Of a stretch of DNA of 64,000 nucleotides, positions 31,364 through 39,474 are shown in pieces. Positions within the stretch are counted from its first letter, which is position 1; each line of letters starts with the position of its first letter. The DNA comes from Paenibacillus sp. YYML68 (GTDB lineage: Bacteria > Bacillota > Bacilli > Paenibacillales > NBRC-103111). Under the pieces are notes generated by a model. The model ran no database searches and was not told where the DNA came from. It saw only the letters and a program-made list of their open reading frames with translations. The stretch spans positions 1,094,501 through 1,158,500 of the forward strand of contig NZ_BQYI01000001.1 of NCBI RefSeq assembly GCF_027923405.1, read 5' to 3'. Made by a program: the position numbers and the translations under genes.

Positions 31364-31405
31364 CGACCGTTATCCCCTTCTATCGCTGGAGGGTGAGACG
31401 GTCGA
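31364..31405. terminator. Hairpin between the IS3-like element and namA
   Basis: CGACCGT pairs with ACGGTCG, and inner TATCCC with GGGTGA. On the plus strand it is followed by ATGTTGTTTGTT. It may terminate the convergent namA transcript and read-through from the IS. Confidence 0.5.
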
Positions 31406-31461
31406 TGTTGTTTGTTAAGCGATTCGGGTGTGTCTCAATTGCGATACAGATCTGGATGCCC

Positions 31462-32472
31462 TTACCAGCCGCGGTTGTACGACTTCGGCGGCTCGAGCGT
31501 GACGCCAAGCTGCTTAGCAGCTGTGCGGGGCCAGTACGGATCACGGAGCAGCTCCCGCCCGAGGAGGACGAGGTCGGCCTGCCCGCTGGCGAGGATGCTC
31601 TCGGCCAGCTCGGGCTGTGTAATGATGCCGACTGCACCTGTAGCCACCTCTGCTTCCTTGCGAAGCTGTGCGGCGTATGCGGCCTGGAAGCCGGGATAGA
31701 TGTTCGGCGGCACAGCCGGAAGGACGGCGCCTGAGCTGACGTCGATGAGGTCGACGCCTTGCGCCTTCATTCTTCTGGCGTAGTCTACATAATCGTCAGG
31801 GGTTAGCCCTTCCGGATGGTAGTCATGCGCCGAGATGCGGACGAACAGCGGGCCGCTCCATTGCTGCTTGACCGCATCGATGACGTCATTCAGCAGCTGG
31901 TAGCGTCTGTCCTTATCACCGCCATAGGCGTCGGTACGCTTGTTCGTGAGCGGGGACAGGAACTCGTTGATTAAGTACCCGTGCGCGGCATGAAGCTCGA
32001 TGACGTCGAAGCCGGCTTCCTTGGCCCGACGGGCCGCTTCGGCGAACGCTGTAATCGTCTCGGCGATATGCTGCTCGGTCATCGCTTCGGGTGTCCGGTG
32101 CTTCTCATCGAACGGGATTGCGGATGGCGCGAGGATCGGTCCTTCGACGAGCGCCTTGCGCCCGGCATGAGCGAGCTGGATGCCGATGTGAGCTCCTTGG
32201 CTATGAACGAGGGAGGTGAGCTCCTTCAAGCCTTCGACGTGCTCATCGCTCCAGATGCCGAGATCTTGCGCCGATATGCGTCCCTGCGGCGTCACCGCTG
32301 TTGCCTCGACGATGATGAGGCCGACCTGCCCGACCGCGCGGGATGGGTAGTGCACCTTGTGCCAGTTGTTGACCCGACCAGATTCATCGTCGCAGGCGTA
32401 CATGCACATGGGCGACATGACGATGCGGTTCTTGAGCGTGAGCTCCTTCATGGTGTAAGACGTAAACAGCAT
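31462..32472 (-). CDS. namA: NADPH dehydrogenase NamA (old yellow enzyme family, YqjM-like)
   Basis: 336 residues, FMN-dependent TIM-barrel ene-reductase. Features match YqjM: '[18 protein letters not shown]' (the redox-tuning Cys at about 24), '[10 protein letters not shown]' (about 105), '[20 protein letters not shown]' (substrate-binding His pair about 167/170), 'FVRISAHDY', '[15 protein letters not shown]' and the C-terminal 'YNRGW', which in this family reaches into the neighbouring subunit's active site. The family reduces activated C=C bonds and nitro compounds and is associated with detoxification. ATG start, AAGGATGTG upstream. Preceded by a promoter with a direct-repeat operator candidate. 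Confidence 0.95.
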   Translation of the reverse strand: MLFTSYTMKELTLKNRIVMSPMCMYACDDESGRVNNWHKVHYPSRAVGQVGLIIVEATAVTPQGRISAQDLGIWSDEHVEGLKELTSLVHSQGAHIGIQLAHAGRKALVEGPILAPSAIPFDEKHRTPEAMTEQHIAETITAFAEAARRAKEAGFDVIELHAAHGYLINEFLSPLTNKRTDAYGGDKDRRYQLLNDVIDAVKQQWSGPLFVRISAHDYHPEGLTPDDYVDYARRMKAQGVDLIDVSSGAVLPAVPPNIYPGFQAAYAAQLRKEAEVATGAVGIITQPELAESILASGQADLVLLGRELLRDPYWPRTAAKQLGVTLEPPKSYNRGW

Positions 32473-32527
32473 TACAGATTCACATCCTTAACTATGTATT
32501 GGGGAAAGCTTATCTATCCTTAATTGT

Positions 32528-32596
32528 AAAATGTAAGTAAGTGACAAAATGTATGTAATTAGTATAGCACATAGGTGTGAATCGGTGCAAAGTGGG
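32528..32596 (-). promoter_or_regulatory. namA promoter with direct-repeat operator candidate
   Basis: Read on the minus strand: TTGCAC (plus 32585-32590), an 18-base spacer, TATACT (plus 32561-32566). Downstream of the -10, two copies of AAAATGTA(A/T)GTAA (plus 32528-32540 and 32546-32558) lie 18 bases apart, well placed for a repressor covering the transcription start. Confidence 0.6.
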
Positions 32597-32714
32597 AGGG
32601 GATTGTCCCGACCTCGCCAAACCTTCGGACCTTTATCCTTACGCCATCGGAAGAAGGAGTGCGGATATGATGGGGAGGACAAGTGAGGGGTTGTTTGTTT
32701 GGTGTAGTATGTGC

Positions 32715-32746
32715 AAAAGGCCAGCAATCCCTAGAGGACTGCCGGC
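32715..32746 (-). terminator. Terminator of the YqfQ-like gene
   Basis: On the minus strand GCCGGCAGTCC pairs with GGGATTGCTGGC (11 bp with G-U pairs), followed by CTTTTG. Confidence 0.75.
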
Positions 32747-32825
32747 TCTCAGTTGTGGCATTAGGCTCTTGCAATGGCATCTGGCTATAACTGCGCCCGC
32801 CGCTCGCTCTTCGGCTGCGTCCGCG

Positions 32826-33479
32826 TTAACGCCGCGCCTTCGTGCTGCGGCGACGGCCGCGCACGACGCCCTTACGCTTGCGGCGCTTACGCTTGCGACG
32901 CGGCACGTAGGCGTAGTCGTCGTCTGCTGCTGCGGCGTTCTTCTTGCCGAAGGAGCCGAGCAGCAGCTTCACCATCGGCGCCATCTGCTGGACGCTGCCG
33001 ATGACGCGCTGCATTTTACCGAAGGTGTCGACGATGCCCTCAATGCCGCCCATGCGGTCGATGAACTGCTTCACCTGCCCTATATTGAAGCCGCTGCCGC
33101 TGCCACCACTGCCCCCGCCGAACAGAGACGCTAGACCGCCGCCCGTGCTACCGCCGGAGCTGCCGCCCCCGCCGAACAATGAGCCCAGACCGCCACCGCC
33201 CGAGGACGGAGCCTGCTGAGTCGGGACCAAGGCTTGCTGCTGCACAGGCAGCTGCCCGCCCTGCAAGCCCGGATAGCCGCCCAATGGACTGCCTCCGCCA
33301 AGACCTGGATACCCCTCAGTTGGCGTCACGCTGCGTGTATACGTATGCTGACGATATGGCTGGCGGTACTGCTGTGGGTACGACGAGTGCGACTGCGCTT
33401 GCGGTCGTCTTGCCGAGCCCGGTGCGGCCTGACGCGAATAGGCGCCTTGATTGCCGATCGTTTGCTTCGATCTATTCAT
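32826..33479 (-). CDS. YqfQ/VrrA-like Gly-rich, Arg-tailed protein
   Basis: 217 residues: a Gln/Tyr/Ser-rich N-terminus, a Gly-rich middle with repeated 'GLGSLFGGG' and 'GLASLFGGG', a conserved-looking helical segment ('FNIGQVKQFIDRMGGIEGIV' near 125, 'MAPMVKLLLGSFGKK' near 165) and a strongly basic tail ending in Arg/Lys runs. The layout resembles Bacillus YqfQ/VrrA (variable-repeat) proteins, whose role is not established; the basic tail suggests nucleic-acid or cell-surface polymer binding (inference). ATG start with AAGGGAAGGA upstream. The repeats could vary in number between strains. Confidence 0.7.
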   Translation of the reverse strand: MNRSKQTIGNQGAYSRQAAPGSARRPQAQSHSSYPQQYRQPYRQHTYTRSVTPTEGYPGLGGGSPLGGYPGLQGGQLPVQQQALVPTQQAPSSGGGGLGSLFGGGGSSGGSTGGGLASLFGGGSGGSGSGFNIGQVKQFIDRMGGIEGIVDTFGKMQRVIGSVQQMAPMVKLLLGSFGKKNAAAADDDYAYVPRRKRKRRKRKGVVRGRRRSTKARR

Positions 33480-33877
33480 AATCGTTCATCCTTCCCTTCG
33501 TTGTGTAATGATTCATGGAGCTAAGCCGAACATGTGCGAAAATCATCCATCCTCATGCATACGTGCGCCATCGTCGGCATAGTCTCGCATCAAGATGGCC
33601 AGCGGGTGCGGGCTTTCATCCATCATCGGTTTCCTTGTATACTGTATGTGGTAGGCGAATGGATGGTATGGACTCCTGTCACGGTTTTATAGATTTTGGC
33701 CTATTCGCAGTTTAGTCCTGTAACGCATAAAAATAGTAACGTTTTGCTAACCTAAAGGGAGGATTTCACAGCCCGGATGTCGAATAAGATGGTGAGATTG
33801 TAAATGTGGTAAAAGATTATGTTAACAAAGCGCGCGGATATTGGCGTGCAGATCGATCATCGAGGGGTTGAACGGCC
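33480..33877. other. Divergent intergenic region between the YqfQ-like gene and yerC
   Basis: 398 bases that should hold both promoters. The part from 33715 to 33830 is AT-richer and contains AAAGGGAGG at 33758-33766, which could be a ribosome site for a very short peptide, but no supported reading frame follows. No convincing promoter pair was assigned. Confidence 0.4.
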
Positions 33878-34168
33878 ATGCAATTGAAGAAGCTGAACGA
33901 TAAGGCGATTGACCAGTTATTTGAGGCGATATTGACGCTCAAGGATATAGAGGAATGCTACGTGTTTTTTGACGACCTGTGCACCGTGAACGAGATTCAG
34001 TCGCTGTCCCAGCGGCTCGAGGTGGCGCGCATGCTGCGCAAGGGCAACACGTACAACCAGATCGAGGCGGAGACGGGTGCGAGCACGGCGACGATCTCGC
34101 GGGTGAAGCGCTGCTTGAACTACGGCAACGACGGGTACAAGATGACGCTGGAGCGTCTCGGCCGCTAG
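33878..34168 (+). CDS. yerC: YerC/TrpR-like DNA-binding regulator
   Basis: 96 residues of the YerC/YecD branch of the TrpR fold: 'EECYVFFDDLCTVNEIQSLS', 'QRLEVARMLRKGNTYNQIEA' and the recognition helix 'TGASTATISRVKRCLNYG'. The family is widespread in Firmicutes; its regulon is not well defined and Trp-binding residues are not obvious. ATG start after GAGGGG. The 3' end, including the stop codon, is duplicated 45 bases downstream. Confidence 0.92.
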   Translation: MQLKKLNDKAIDQLFEAILTLKDIEECYVFFDDLCTVNEIQSLSQRLEVARMLRKGNTYNQIEAETGASTATISRVKRCLNYGNDGYKMTLERLGR

Positions 34169-34240
34169 CAGGCGGCTTACGAGGAGCGCGCGGTGGAGCG
34201 TCTCGGCCGCTAGCAGGGCTCTTGCGAGGAGCGCGCGGTG
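34149..34240 (+). repeat. 45-bp tandem duplication spanning the yerC stop codon
   Basis: GGAGCGTCTCGGCCGCTAGC recurs 45 bases downstream, and both copies continue to GAGGAGCGCGCGG, so the last codons and stop of yerC are present twice. A few substitutions (CGGCTTA versus GCTCTTG) separate the copies. Confidence 0.85.
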
Positions 34241-34557
34241 GAGCTTGTGCTTGTGTGGAGCTCGCGAGGAGCTGCGAGGAGCCTGCACGTGGGGCTCCAG
34301 AGGCTGCAGCGCTCAGCGCTCCGTGGGCCCCCGAGGTGGCAGCGCTCACTCGCGTGGCAGCGTGACAGGCACATCCTACATACACGCGGCACAATGGTAG
34401 CAGTAGCTGTATAACGGAGCAGGCTTCGGACAATTCCGTGCGAGGCGACAGCGACAATCCTTCTTGGCCTGGGGCTGAGCGGGATTTTTGCTATTGGAGC
34501 GGGAAGAGGGATTAATGGACATGTCAGCGGATGCTTGTGGTGAGGAGGCATGCAATT
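34169..34557. other. Intergenic region between yerC and the chelatase gene
   Basis: 389 bases. Besides the 45-bp duplication there are further short GAGGAGC-type repeats to about 34300. Nothing else is recognisable; no convincing promoter or terminator. Confidence 0.4.
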
Positions 34558-35355
34558 ATGGTAAAATACGGGGTATTAGTCATCAGCCACGGCTCCCGAA
34601 GCGCGGAGTGGGTGCGTCTAGTCGATGAAGCGGTGAGCAGCGTCAAGGTGCCATATGGTGTGCCTGTCTATTCGTCGTTCCTTGAGATCGTCGAGGGGCG
34701 GCTTATCCAGGACGGCATTACGCAGCTCGAATCGATCGGCGTGACGGACATTATCGTTGTGCCGTTGTTCGTCTCCTCAGGCAGCACTCACATCGACGAG
34801 ATCGAATATGCGCTCGGGCTGAAGGACGAGCCGCTGCTGCCGACGGACATGGAGCGCTTCGCCGTGCAGGCTCGTCTTCATATGACGCCGCCGATCGACG
34901 ACGATCCGATCATCGCGGACATCTTGTACGAGAAGCTGATGCCGCTGTCGGACAATCCGGAGCAGGAGCTCGTTCTGCTGGTCGGGCACGGGAGCATTGA
35001 GAAGGGGTTCCACCTGCGCTGGCGTCAGGGACTGGAGCTGCTCGCAGACCGATTGAAGTCGCGGGGCGGCTTCGCGGAGGCCGATGGAGTCATGCTGCTG
35101 CCGAATCAGGTGAAGTGGAAGCTGAAGCTGTGGAACCGCCGCAGACCGGACTGTACGGTGCTGGTGGCGCCGCTTTTCTTAAGCGAAGGGTACTTCACGA
35201 GTGAGGTCATCCCGGATCGGTTCCGAGACTACGAGTATCGCTATAACGGAGCTACGCTGCTGCCGCACCCCGGCATATCCAGATGGATGGAGCGGCAGAT
35301 CGAGGCGGCTATCCAGTGCATGGAAGAAGAAGGAACACGTGACATCAGGTCATGA
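34558..35355 (+). CDS. CbiX/SirB-type sirohydrochlorin chelatase
   Basis: 265 residues containing two CbiX modules: 'VLVISHGSRSAEWVRLVDEA' at the N-terminus with the metal-site His, 'VVPLFVSSGSTHIDEIEYAL' near 70, and a second 'LVLLVGHGSIEKGFHLRW' near 140 with 'VLVAPLFLSEGYFTSEVIPD' near 200. The family inserts Fe2+ (siroheme) or Co2+ (cobalamin) into sirohydrochlorin. No other siroheme or cobalamin gene is adjacent, so the metal cannot be assigned. ATG start with GAGGAGG upstream. It is followed after 24 bases by dagK on the same strand. Confidence 0.85.
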   Translation: MVKYGVLVISHGSRSAEWVRLVDEAVSSVKVPYGVPVYSSFLEIVEGRLIQDGITQLESIGVTDIIVVPLFVSSGSTHIDEIEYALGLKDEPLLPTDMERFAVQARLHMTPPIDDDPIIADILYEKLMPLSDNPEQELVLLVGHGSIEKGFHLRWRQGLELLADRLKSRGGFAEADGVMLLPNQVKWKLKLWNRRRPDCTVLVAPLFLSEGYFTSEVIPDRFRDYEYRYNGATLLPHPGISRWMERQIEAAIQCMEEEGTRDIRS

Positions 35356-35379
35356 TGAAAGGTAGACAGGTGAGACGAC

Positions 35380-36375
35380 ATGACGGAACGGGCCAAGCGT
35401 GCCAGGTTGATCTATAACCCAAGCTCAGGACGTGAGGAAATGAAGAAGCGGCTGCCGGAGATTCTCCAGCGGCTGGAGCGCGGCGGACTCGAGACGAGCA
35501 CCCATGCGACGATCGGGGAGGGCGATGCGACGCTCGCGGCGGCCGAGGCGGTCGAGCGCGGGTTCGATATCGTGATCGCGGCAGGCGGCGACGGTACGCT
35601 GTACGAGGTCATCAACGGGATGGCGGAAAAAAGTCACCGTCCCCCGCTCGGCATATTGCCGCTGGGGACGACGAATGATTTTGCCCGGGCGCTGAACATT
35701 CCCCGCAACTGGGAGGGCGCTGTCGATGTGATCATCCGCCAGCATGCGCGCGCGATCGACGTCGGCAAGGTGAACCAGCGTTACTTCATTAATATTGCAG
35801 GCGGCGGCTCGATGACCGAGCTGACGTACGAGGTGCCGAGCAAGCTGAAGACGATGATCGGCCAGATGGCCTATTATATGAAGGGCATCGAGAAGCTGCC
35901 GCGGCTGCGCCCGATCGAGCTGTACATTCGCACGCCGGAGGGCGAGCTGCACGAGGAGGTCATGCTGTTCCTCATCTCGAACAGTAACTCGGTCGGCGGC
36001 TTCGAGCGTCTAGCGCCCGATGCGTCGTTGAACGACGGCCTGTTCGACGTGCTGATTCTGCGTAAGTGTACACTTCCTGAGTTCATCCGTGTCGTCTCGC
36101 TTGCGCTGCGCGGAGAGCATTTGACCGATCCGAACATTATATATTTGAAGACGAAGCACATTCAGGTGACGTCCCCGGACTATGTGCAGCTGAACCTGGA
36201 CGGCGAATTCGGCGGCACGCTACCGTGCGTATTCACGAATCTGCCCCAGCATCTGCATATCTTCGTGGATGAGAGCGGGCAGACGACCTACAAGACGGCG
36301 AGCCCGCTGAACCACCTGAAGCTTCCTTGGAAAACGAAAGTCGAGGACGAGACCGAAGATGACGAACAGAAATAG
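35380..36375 (+). CDS. dagK: Diacylglycerol kinase DagK (YerQ-like)
   Basis: 331 residues of the soluble DAGK_cat family: '[16 protein letters not shown]' near the N-terminus, nucleotide-binding '[17 protein letters not shown]' at about 66, '[19 protein letters not shown]' at about 90, '[20 protein letters not shown]' at about 137, and 'NLDGEFGG' near 270. It phosphorylates diacylglycerol to phosphatidate so the lipid returns to phospholipid synthesis; essential in B. subtilis. The dagK-rlmCD order matches yerQ-yefA of B. subtilis. Its end overlaps the next gene by 17 bases. Confidence 0.93.
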   Translation: MTERAKRARLIYNPSSGREEMKKRLPEILQRLERGGLETSTHATIGEGDATLAAAEAVERGFDIVIAAGGDGTLYEVINGMAEKSHRPPLGILPLGTTNDFARALNIPRNWEGAVDVIIRQHARAIDVGKVNQRYFINIAGGGSMTELTYEVPSKLKTMIGQMAYYMKGIEKLPRLRPIELYIRTPEGELHEEVMLFLISNSNSVGGFERLAPDASLNDGLFDVLILRKCTLPEFIRVVSLALRGEHLTDPNIIYLKTKHIQVTSPDYVQLNLDGEFGGTLPCVFTNLPQHLHIFVDESGQTTYKTASPLNHLKLPWKTKVEDETEDDEQK

Positions 36376-38104
36376 ACAGCGACCAGGCGGCGGAGCACGT
36401 AAGCGAAGCGGTGCGGGTGGAGCTAGTGTAGGTGCGGCGAGTAGAGTCGGTGATGCAGGTGCCGCGAGCCGCAGGCCGCGCTCCGCTGCCGACGCGCCCG
36501 ATGTGCCGGTAGCGAAGAATGAAGAATATGTGGCCGAGATCGTCGGCCTTGGACATGACGGAGAAGGGGTAGGCCGTGTGAACGGCTTTACCCTTTTCGT
36601 TCAGGGGGCGCTGCCGGGCGAGAAGGTACGGGTCAAGGTGCTGAAGGTGAAGAAGCAGTACGGCTACGCCAAGCTGCTCGACATCGTGCAGCCAAGCCCT
36701 GATCGGATCGACGCGCCCTGCCCGATCTACAAGCAATGCGGCGGCTGCCAGCTGCAACATATGAGCTACGACGCGCAGCTGCGCTGGAAGCGGCAGCTCG
36801 TGGTGGACAACCTCGAGCGGATCGGCAAGCTGCGCGTGGCGGATGGTGGCACGGCTGTAGGTGGGAGCGGAGGTACGAGCGAAGGCGCGAGTGACGGCGC
36901 ACGGGATGGCACGGCTGCTCGTGGAGAGGCTGTCGCTGCGGATGGTGAGCGTGTAGCGGGGGCAGCGAACTCTGTTAGGGGTGCTGGATATAAGGGGCAA
37001 GGCGGAGAGCCTCTTGCGGCTAGTGAGCGCTCGGGACAGGCTGGAGTGGACGACGCTTACCGAGGTATCGTCGTACGGCCGACGCTCGGGATGAGCGATC
37101 CGTGGCGCTACCGCAACAAGGCACAGGTGCCAGTCGGACACGGTGGCCCCGACATGGAGGGCGGCCTCGTCGCGGGCTTCTACGCGCAGGGCAGTCACCG
37201 AATTATCGACATGGATGCCTGTCTTATCCAGCATGAGCAGAACGACGAGGTCGTTCGCGTCGTGAAGAAGCTCGCAGGCGAGCTCGGCATCCGCGCGTAC
37301 GACGAGGCGACGGGCCGAGGCCTGCTGCGCCATGTGATCGCTCGGTATGGCTTCCATACCGGCGAGATCATGGTCGTGCTCGTCACGAACGGCGAGTCGA
37401 TCCCGCACCGCGACGAGCTGATCGGCATGATCCGCGAGGAGCTTCCTCGCGTCACGAGCATCTGCCAGAACGTCAACACGAAGGCGACGAACGTCATCTT
37501 CGGTGACCGGACGAACGTGCTCTGGGGCCGCGACGTCATCTACGACACGATCGGCGACGTGCGCTTCGCGATCTCGGCCCGCTCGTTCTACCAGGTCAAC
37601 CCGGTCCAGACCGAGGTGCTGTACGGTAAGGCGCTCGACTTCGCCGAGCTGACCGGCGAGGAGACCGTCATCGATGCCTACTGCGGCATCGGTACGATCT
37701 CGCTGTTCCTTGCGCAGCGTGCGCGCAAGGTGTACGGCGTCGAGATCGTCCCCGAGGCGATCGAGGATGCGAAGTCGAATGCTGTGCTGAACGGCATTCG
37801 CAATGTCGACTTCGCCGTCGGCGCGGCCGAGGCGATCATCCCCGCCTGGCGCGAGCAGGGCATCGCCCCCGACGTCATCGTCGTCGACCCGCCGCGCAAG
37901 GGCTGCGACACCGCGCTGCTCGAGACGATCATCGCGATGCAGCCGAAGCGTGTCGTGTATGTGTCGTGTAATCCCTCGACACTGGCGAGGGATCTACGGG
38001 TGCTGGAGGATGGCGGGTTCTGGACGGTGGAGGTACAGCCGGTGGATATGTTTCCGTGGACGGTGCATGTGGAGACGGTGGCGGTGATGGAAATTTGTAA
38101 ATAG
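36359..38104 (+). CDS. rlmCD: 23S rRNA uracil-C5 methyltransferase RlmCD (YefA/TrmA family)
   Basis: 581 residues, longer than the usual 450-460. Order: basic Gly/Arg/Ala-rich N-terminus, TRAM domain (about 55-115, '[20 protein letters not shown]'), Fe-S cysteines in '[15 protein letters not shown]' (about 121-130), a Gly/Ala/Ser-rich insertion (about 160-235), then the SAM methyltransferase domain ('[19 protein letters not shown]', '[16 protein letters not shown]', '[16 protein letters not shown]', catalytic Cys in '[15 protein letters not shown]'). It makes m5U in 23S rRNA. The insertion and the extended N-terminus are unusual. The low-GC dnd island begins within about 200 bases after its stop. 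Confidence 0.92.
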   Translation: MTNRNRQRPGGGARKRSGAGGASVGAASRVGDAGAASRRPRSAADAPDVPVAKNEEYVAEIVGLGHDGEGVGRVNGFTLFVQGALPGEKVRVKVLKVKKQYGYAKLLDIVQPSPDRIDAPCPIYKQCGGCQLQHMSYDAQLRWKRQLVVDNLERIGKLRVADGGTAVGGSGGTSEGASDGARDGTAARGEAVAADGERVAGAANSVRGAGYKGQGGEPLAASERSGQAGVDDAYRGIVVRPTLGMSDPWRYRNKAQVPVGHGGPDMEGGLVAGFYAQGSHRIIDMDACLIQHEQNDEVVRVVKKLAGELGIRAYDEATGRGLLRHVIARYGFHTGEIMVVLVTNGESIPHRDELIGMIREELPRVTSICQNVNTKATNVIFGDRTNVLWGRDVIYDTIGDVRFAISARSFYQVNPVQTEVLYGKALDFAELTGEETVIDAYCGIGTISLFLAQRARKVYGVEIVPEAIEDAKSNAVLNGIRNVDFAVGAAEAIIPAWREQGIAPDVIVVDPPRKGCDTALLETIIAMQPKRVVYVSCNPSTLARDLRVLEDGGFWTVEVQPVDMFPWTVHVETVAVMEICK

Positions 38105-38318
38105 TAATCAAAGTCATCACAATCTTTAATTAATTACCTACGAGCCGAACGGAATTCAGGTGTCCAGACCTGTTTCTCCGCGGCTTTTTCTTTTCCAATT
38201 TGCTGATCTTCTTTGGGCAACACCTAGATTAATAAGATGGTTCATTATCGAGAGGACTGTTTTAATTTTTTCAAGTAATAATTTGCTTGGAAAACTTAAT
38301 GACTACAATTGACTAGAC

Positions 38319-38356
38319 TACGAATAATATAATATTATTTGTGTATTACGTACGTA
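38319..38356 (+). promoter_or_regulatory. dnd promoter region with two palindromes
   Basis: TTGACT at 38309-38314 is a candidate -35, but no cleanly spaced -10 can be picked among the overlapping TAATAT/ATATTA sequences. The perfect palindrome AATAATATAATATTATT occupies 38323-38339, and TACGTACGTA occupies 38345-38354. TACG/CGTA half-sites recall those reported for DndB of Salmonella, but the spacing differs. Confidence 0.5.
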
Positions 38357-38367
38357 GTGAGAGGTGT

Positions 38368-39474
38368 GTGGTAGAATTGGAGGCTACATTTTCTTATAGC
38401 TTTCCGGCTCTTCGTGGTATACAGGCTGGGAATGAATTTTATGTTGTTATGTGCCCCTTGAAACTAATACCGAAAATATTCGTTTTTGATGAAGAAGAAA
38501 TCCCGCCTGAATATAGGGCACAGAGAACATTGAATCGTTCGAGGGTGCCTGAAATAGCAAATTACATTATAGATAACCCAAGTGATTACGTTTTTAGTTC
38601 ATTAACTGCTTCAGTTGATGGTCAAATGTTATTCCAGTCCTATACGAACGATCCGGATTTTAATAACCTGGGTCGTTTGTCGATCTCTATGGATGCTAGG
38701 CTTTTGATAAATGACGGTCAACACCGCCGCGCGGCTATTGAAGAAGCTCTAAAAGTTCTACCAGAGTTGGGTCAAGAAAATATATCTGTTGTTTTTTTGA
38801 AAGATGATGGTTTAACTAGATGCCAACAAATATTTGCAGATTTAAATCGGCATGCAATAAATACGACTTCTTCATTGGGCATTCTCTATGAACACAGAGA
38901 CCAATTAGCCAATATTACAAAGGATATAGTAAAACAAATACCTTTGCTGGAGCGCTACACGGATAAAGAAAGACCTTCGCTGTCAAAATTATCACCTAAG
39001 ATATTTGTTTTAAGTAATATATTTAATGCAAATGGTAGAATTCTTAATAAGAAGAAAGGTGACTATGTTTCTGAACTTGAAAGGGAGTTTTTATCAAGCT
39101 TTTGGACAGAACTTTGTGATTCGGTTGTTGAGTGGCAAACTGTTCTAAAAAGGGAGATGTCGCCAACTGAGCTTCGTTCTAATTACATTAATGCTCATGG
39201 CATATTTCTTGAAGCAATAGGAGTAGTGGGAAGTTATTTATATATTAATCATCCCACTAACTGGTCCACATATATCAAGAAGATTGCAACAATAGACTGG
39301 AGTAGAAGTAATTCTGAATGGCTTGGACGAGCTTTTGGACATACGGGACGAATTAGTAAGAATAATGACACGATTAATTTGACCGCTAACTTGATCAAGC
39401 TAAAAATAGGTATCCCTTTAACAGAAGGTGAGATGCGACAAGAAGAAAAGCTAAAGGGGAATGAGGTCAAATGA
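38368..39474 (+). CDS. dndB: DndB, DGQHR-domain regulator of the phosphorothioation system
   Basis: About 368 residues. 'FPALRGIQAGNEFYVVMCPL', 'PPEYRAQRTLNRSRVPEIAN' and the family hallmark 'LLINDGQHRRAAIEEAL' identify DndB; 'DLNRHAINTTSSLGILYEHR' follows. DndB is not needed for DNA sulfur modification but represses dnd transcription in the systems studied. The start is unclear: GTG 38368 or TTG 38377 (10 bases after GAGGTG); the frame is open from 38341. First gene of dndBCDE-A, overlapping dndC by four bases. Codon use is markedly AT-rich compared with rlmCD. Confidence 0.93.
   Translation: MVELEATFSYSFPALRGIQAGNEFYVVMCPLKLIPKIFVFDEEEIPPEYRAQRTLNRSRVPEIANYIIDNPSDYVFSSLTASVDGQMLFQSYTNDPDFNNLGRLSISMDARLLINDGQHRRAAIEEALKVLPELGQENISVVFLKDDGLTRCQQIFADLNRHAINTTSSLGILYEHRDQLANITKDIVKQIPLLERYTDKERPSLSKLSPKIFVLSNIFNANGRILNKKKGDYVSELEREFLSSFWTELCDSVVEWQTVLKREMSPTELRSNYINAHGIFLEAIGVVGSYLYINHPTNWSTYIKKIATIDWSRSNSEWLGRAFGHTGRISKNNDTINLTANLIKLKIGIPLTEGEMRQEEKLKGNEVK

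Larger units (their letters stand above)
32473..32825. other. Intergenic region between namA and the YqfQ-like gene
   Basis: Besides the namA promoter/operator (32528-32596) and the minus-strand terminator (32715-32746), no gene is supported. The stretch 32600-32710 shows nothing recognisable. Confidence 0.5.

Noticed and set aside
33917-34457. Minus-strand reading frames over and after yerC
   Set aside because: Low-complexity translations created by the GC-rich repeated DNA; yerC on the other strand is clearly real.
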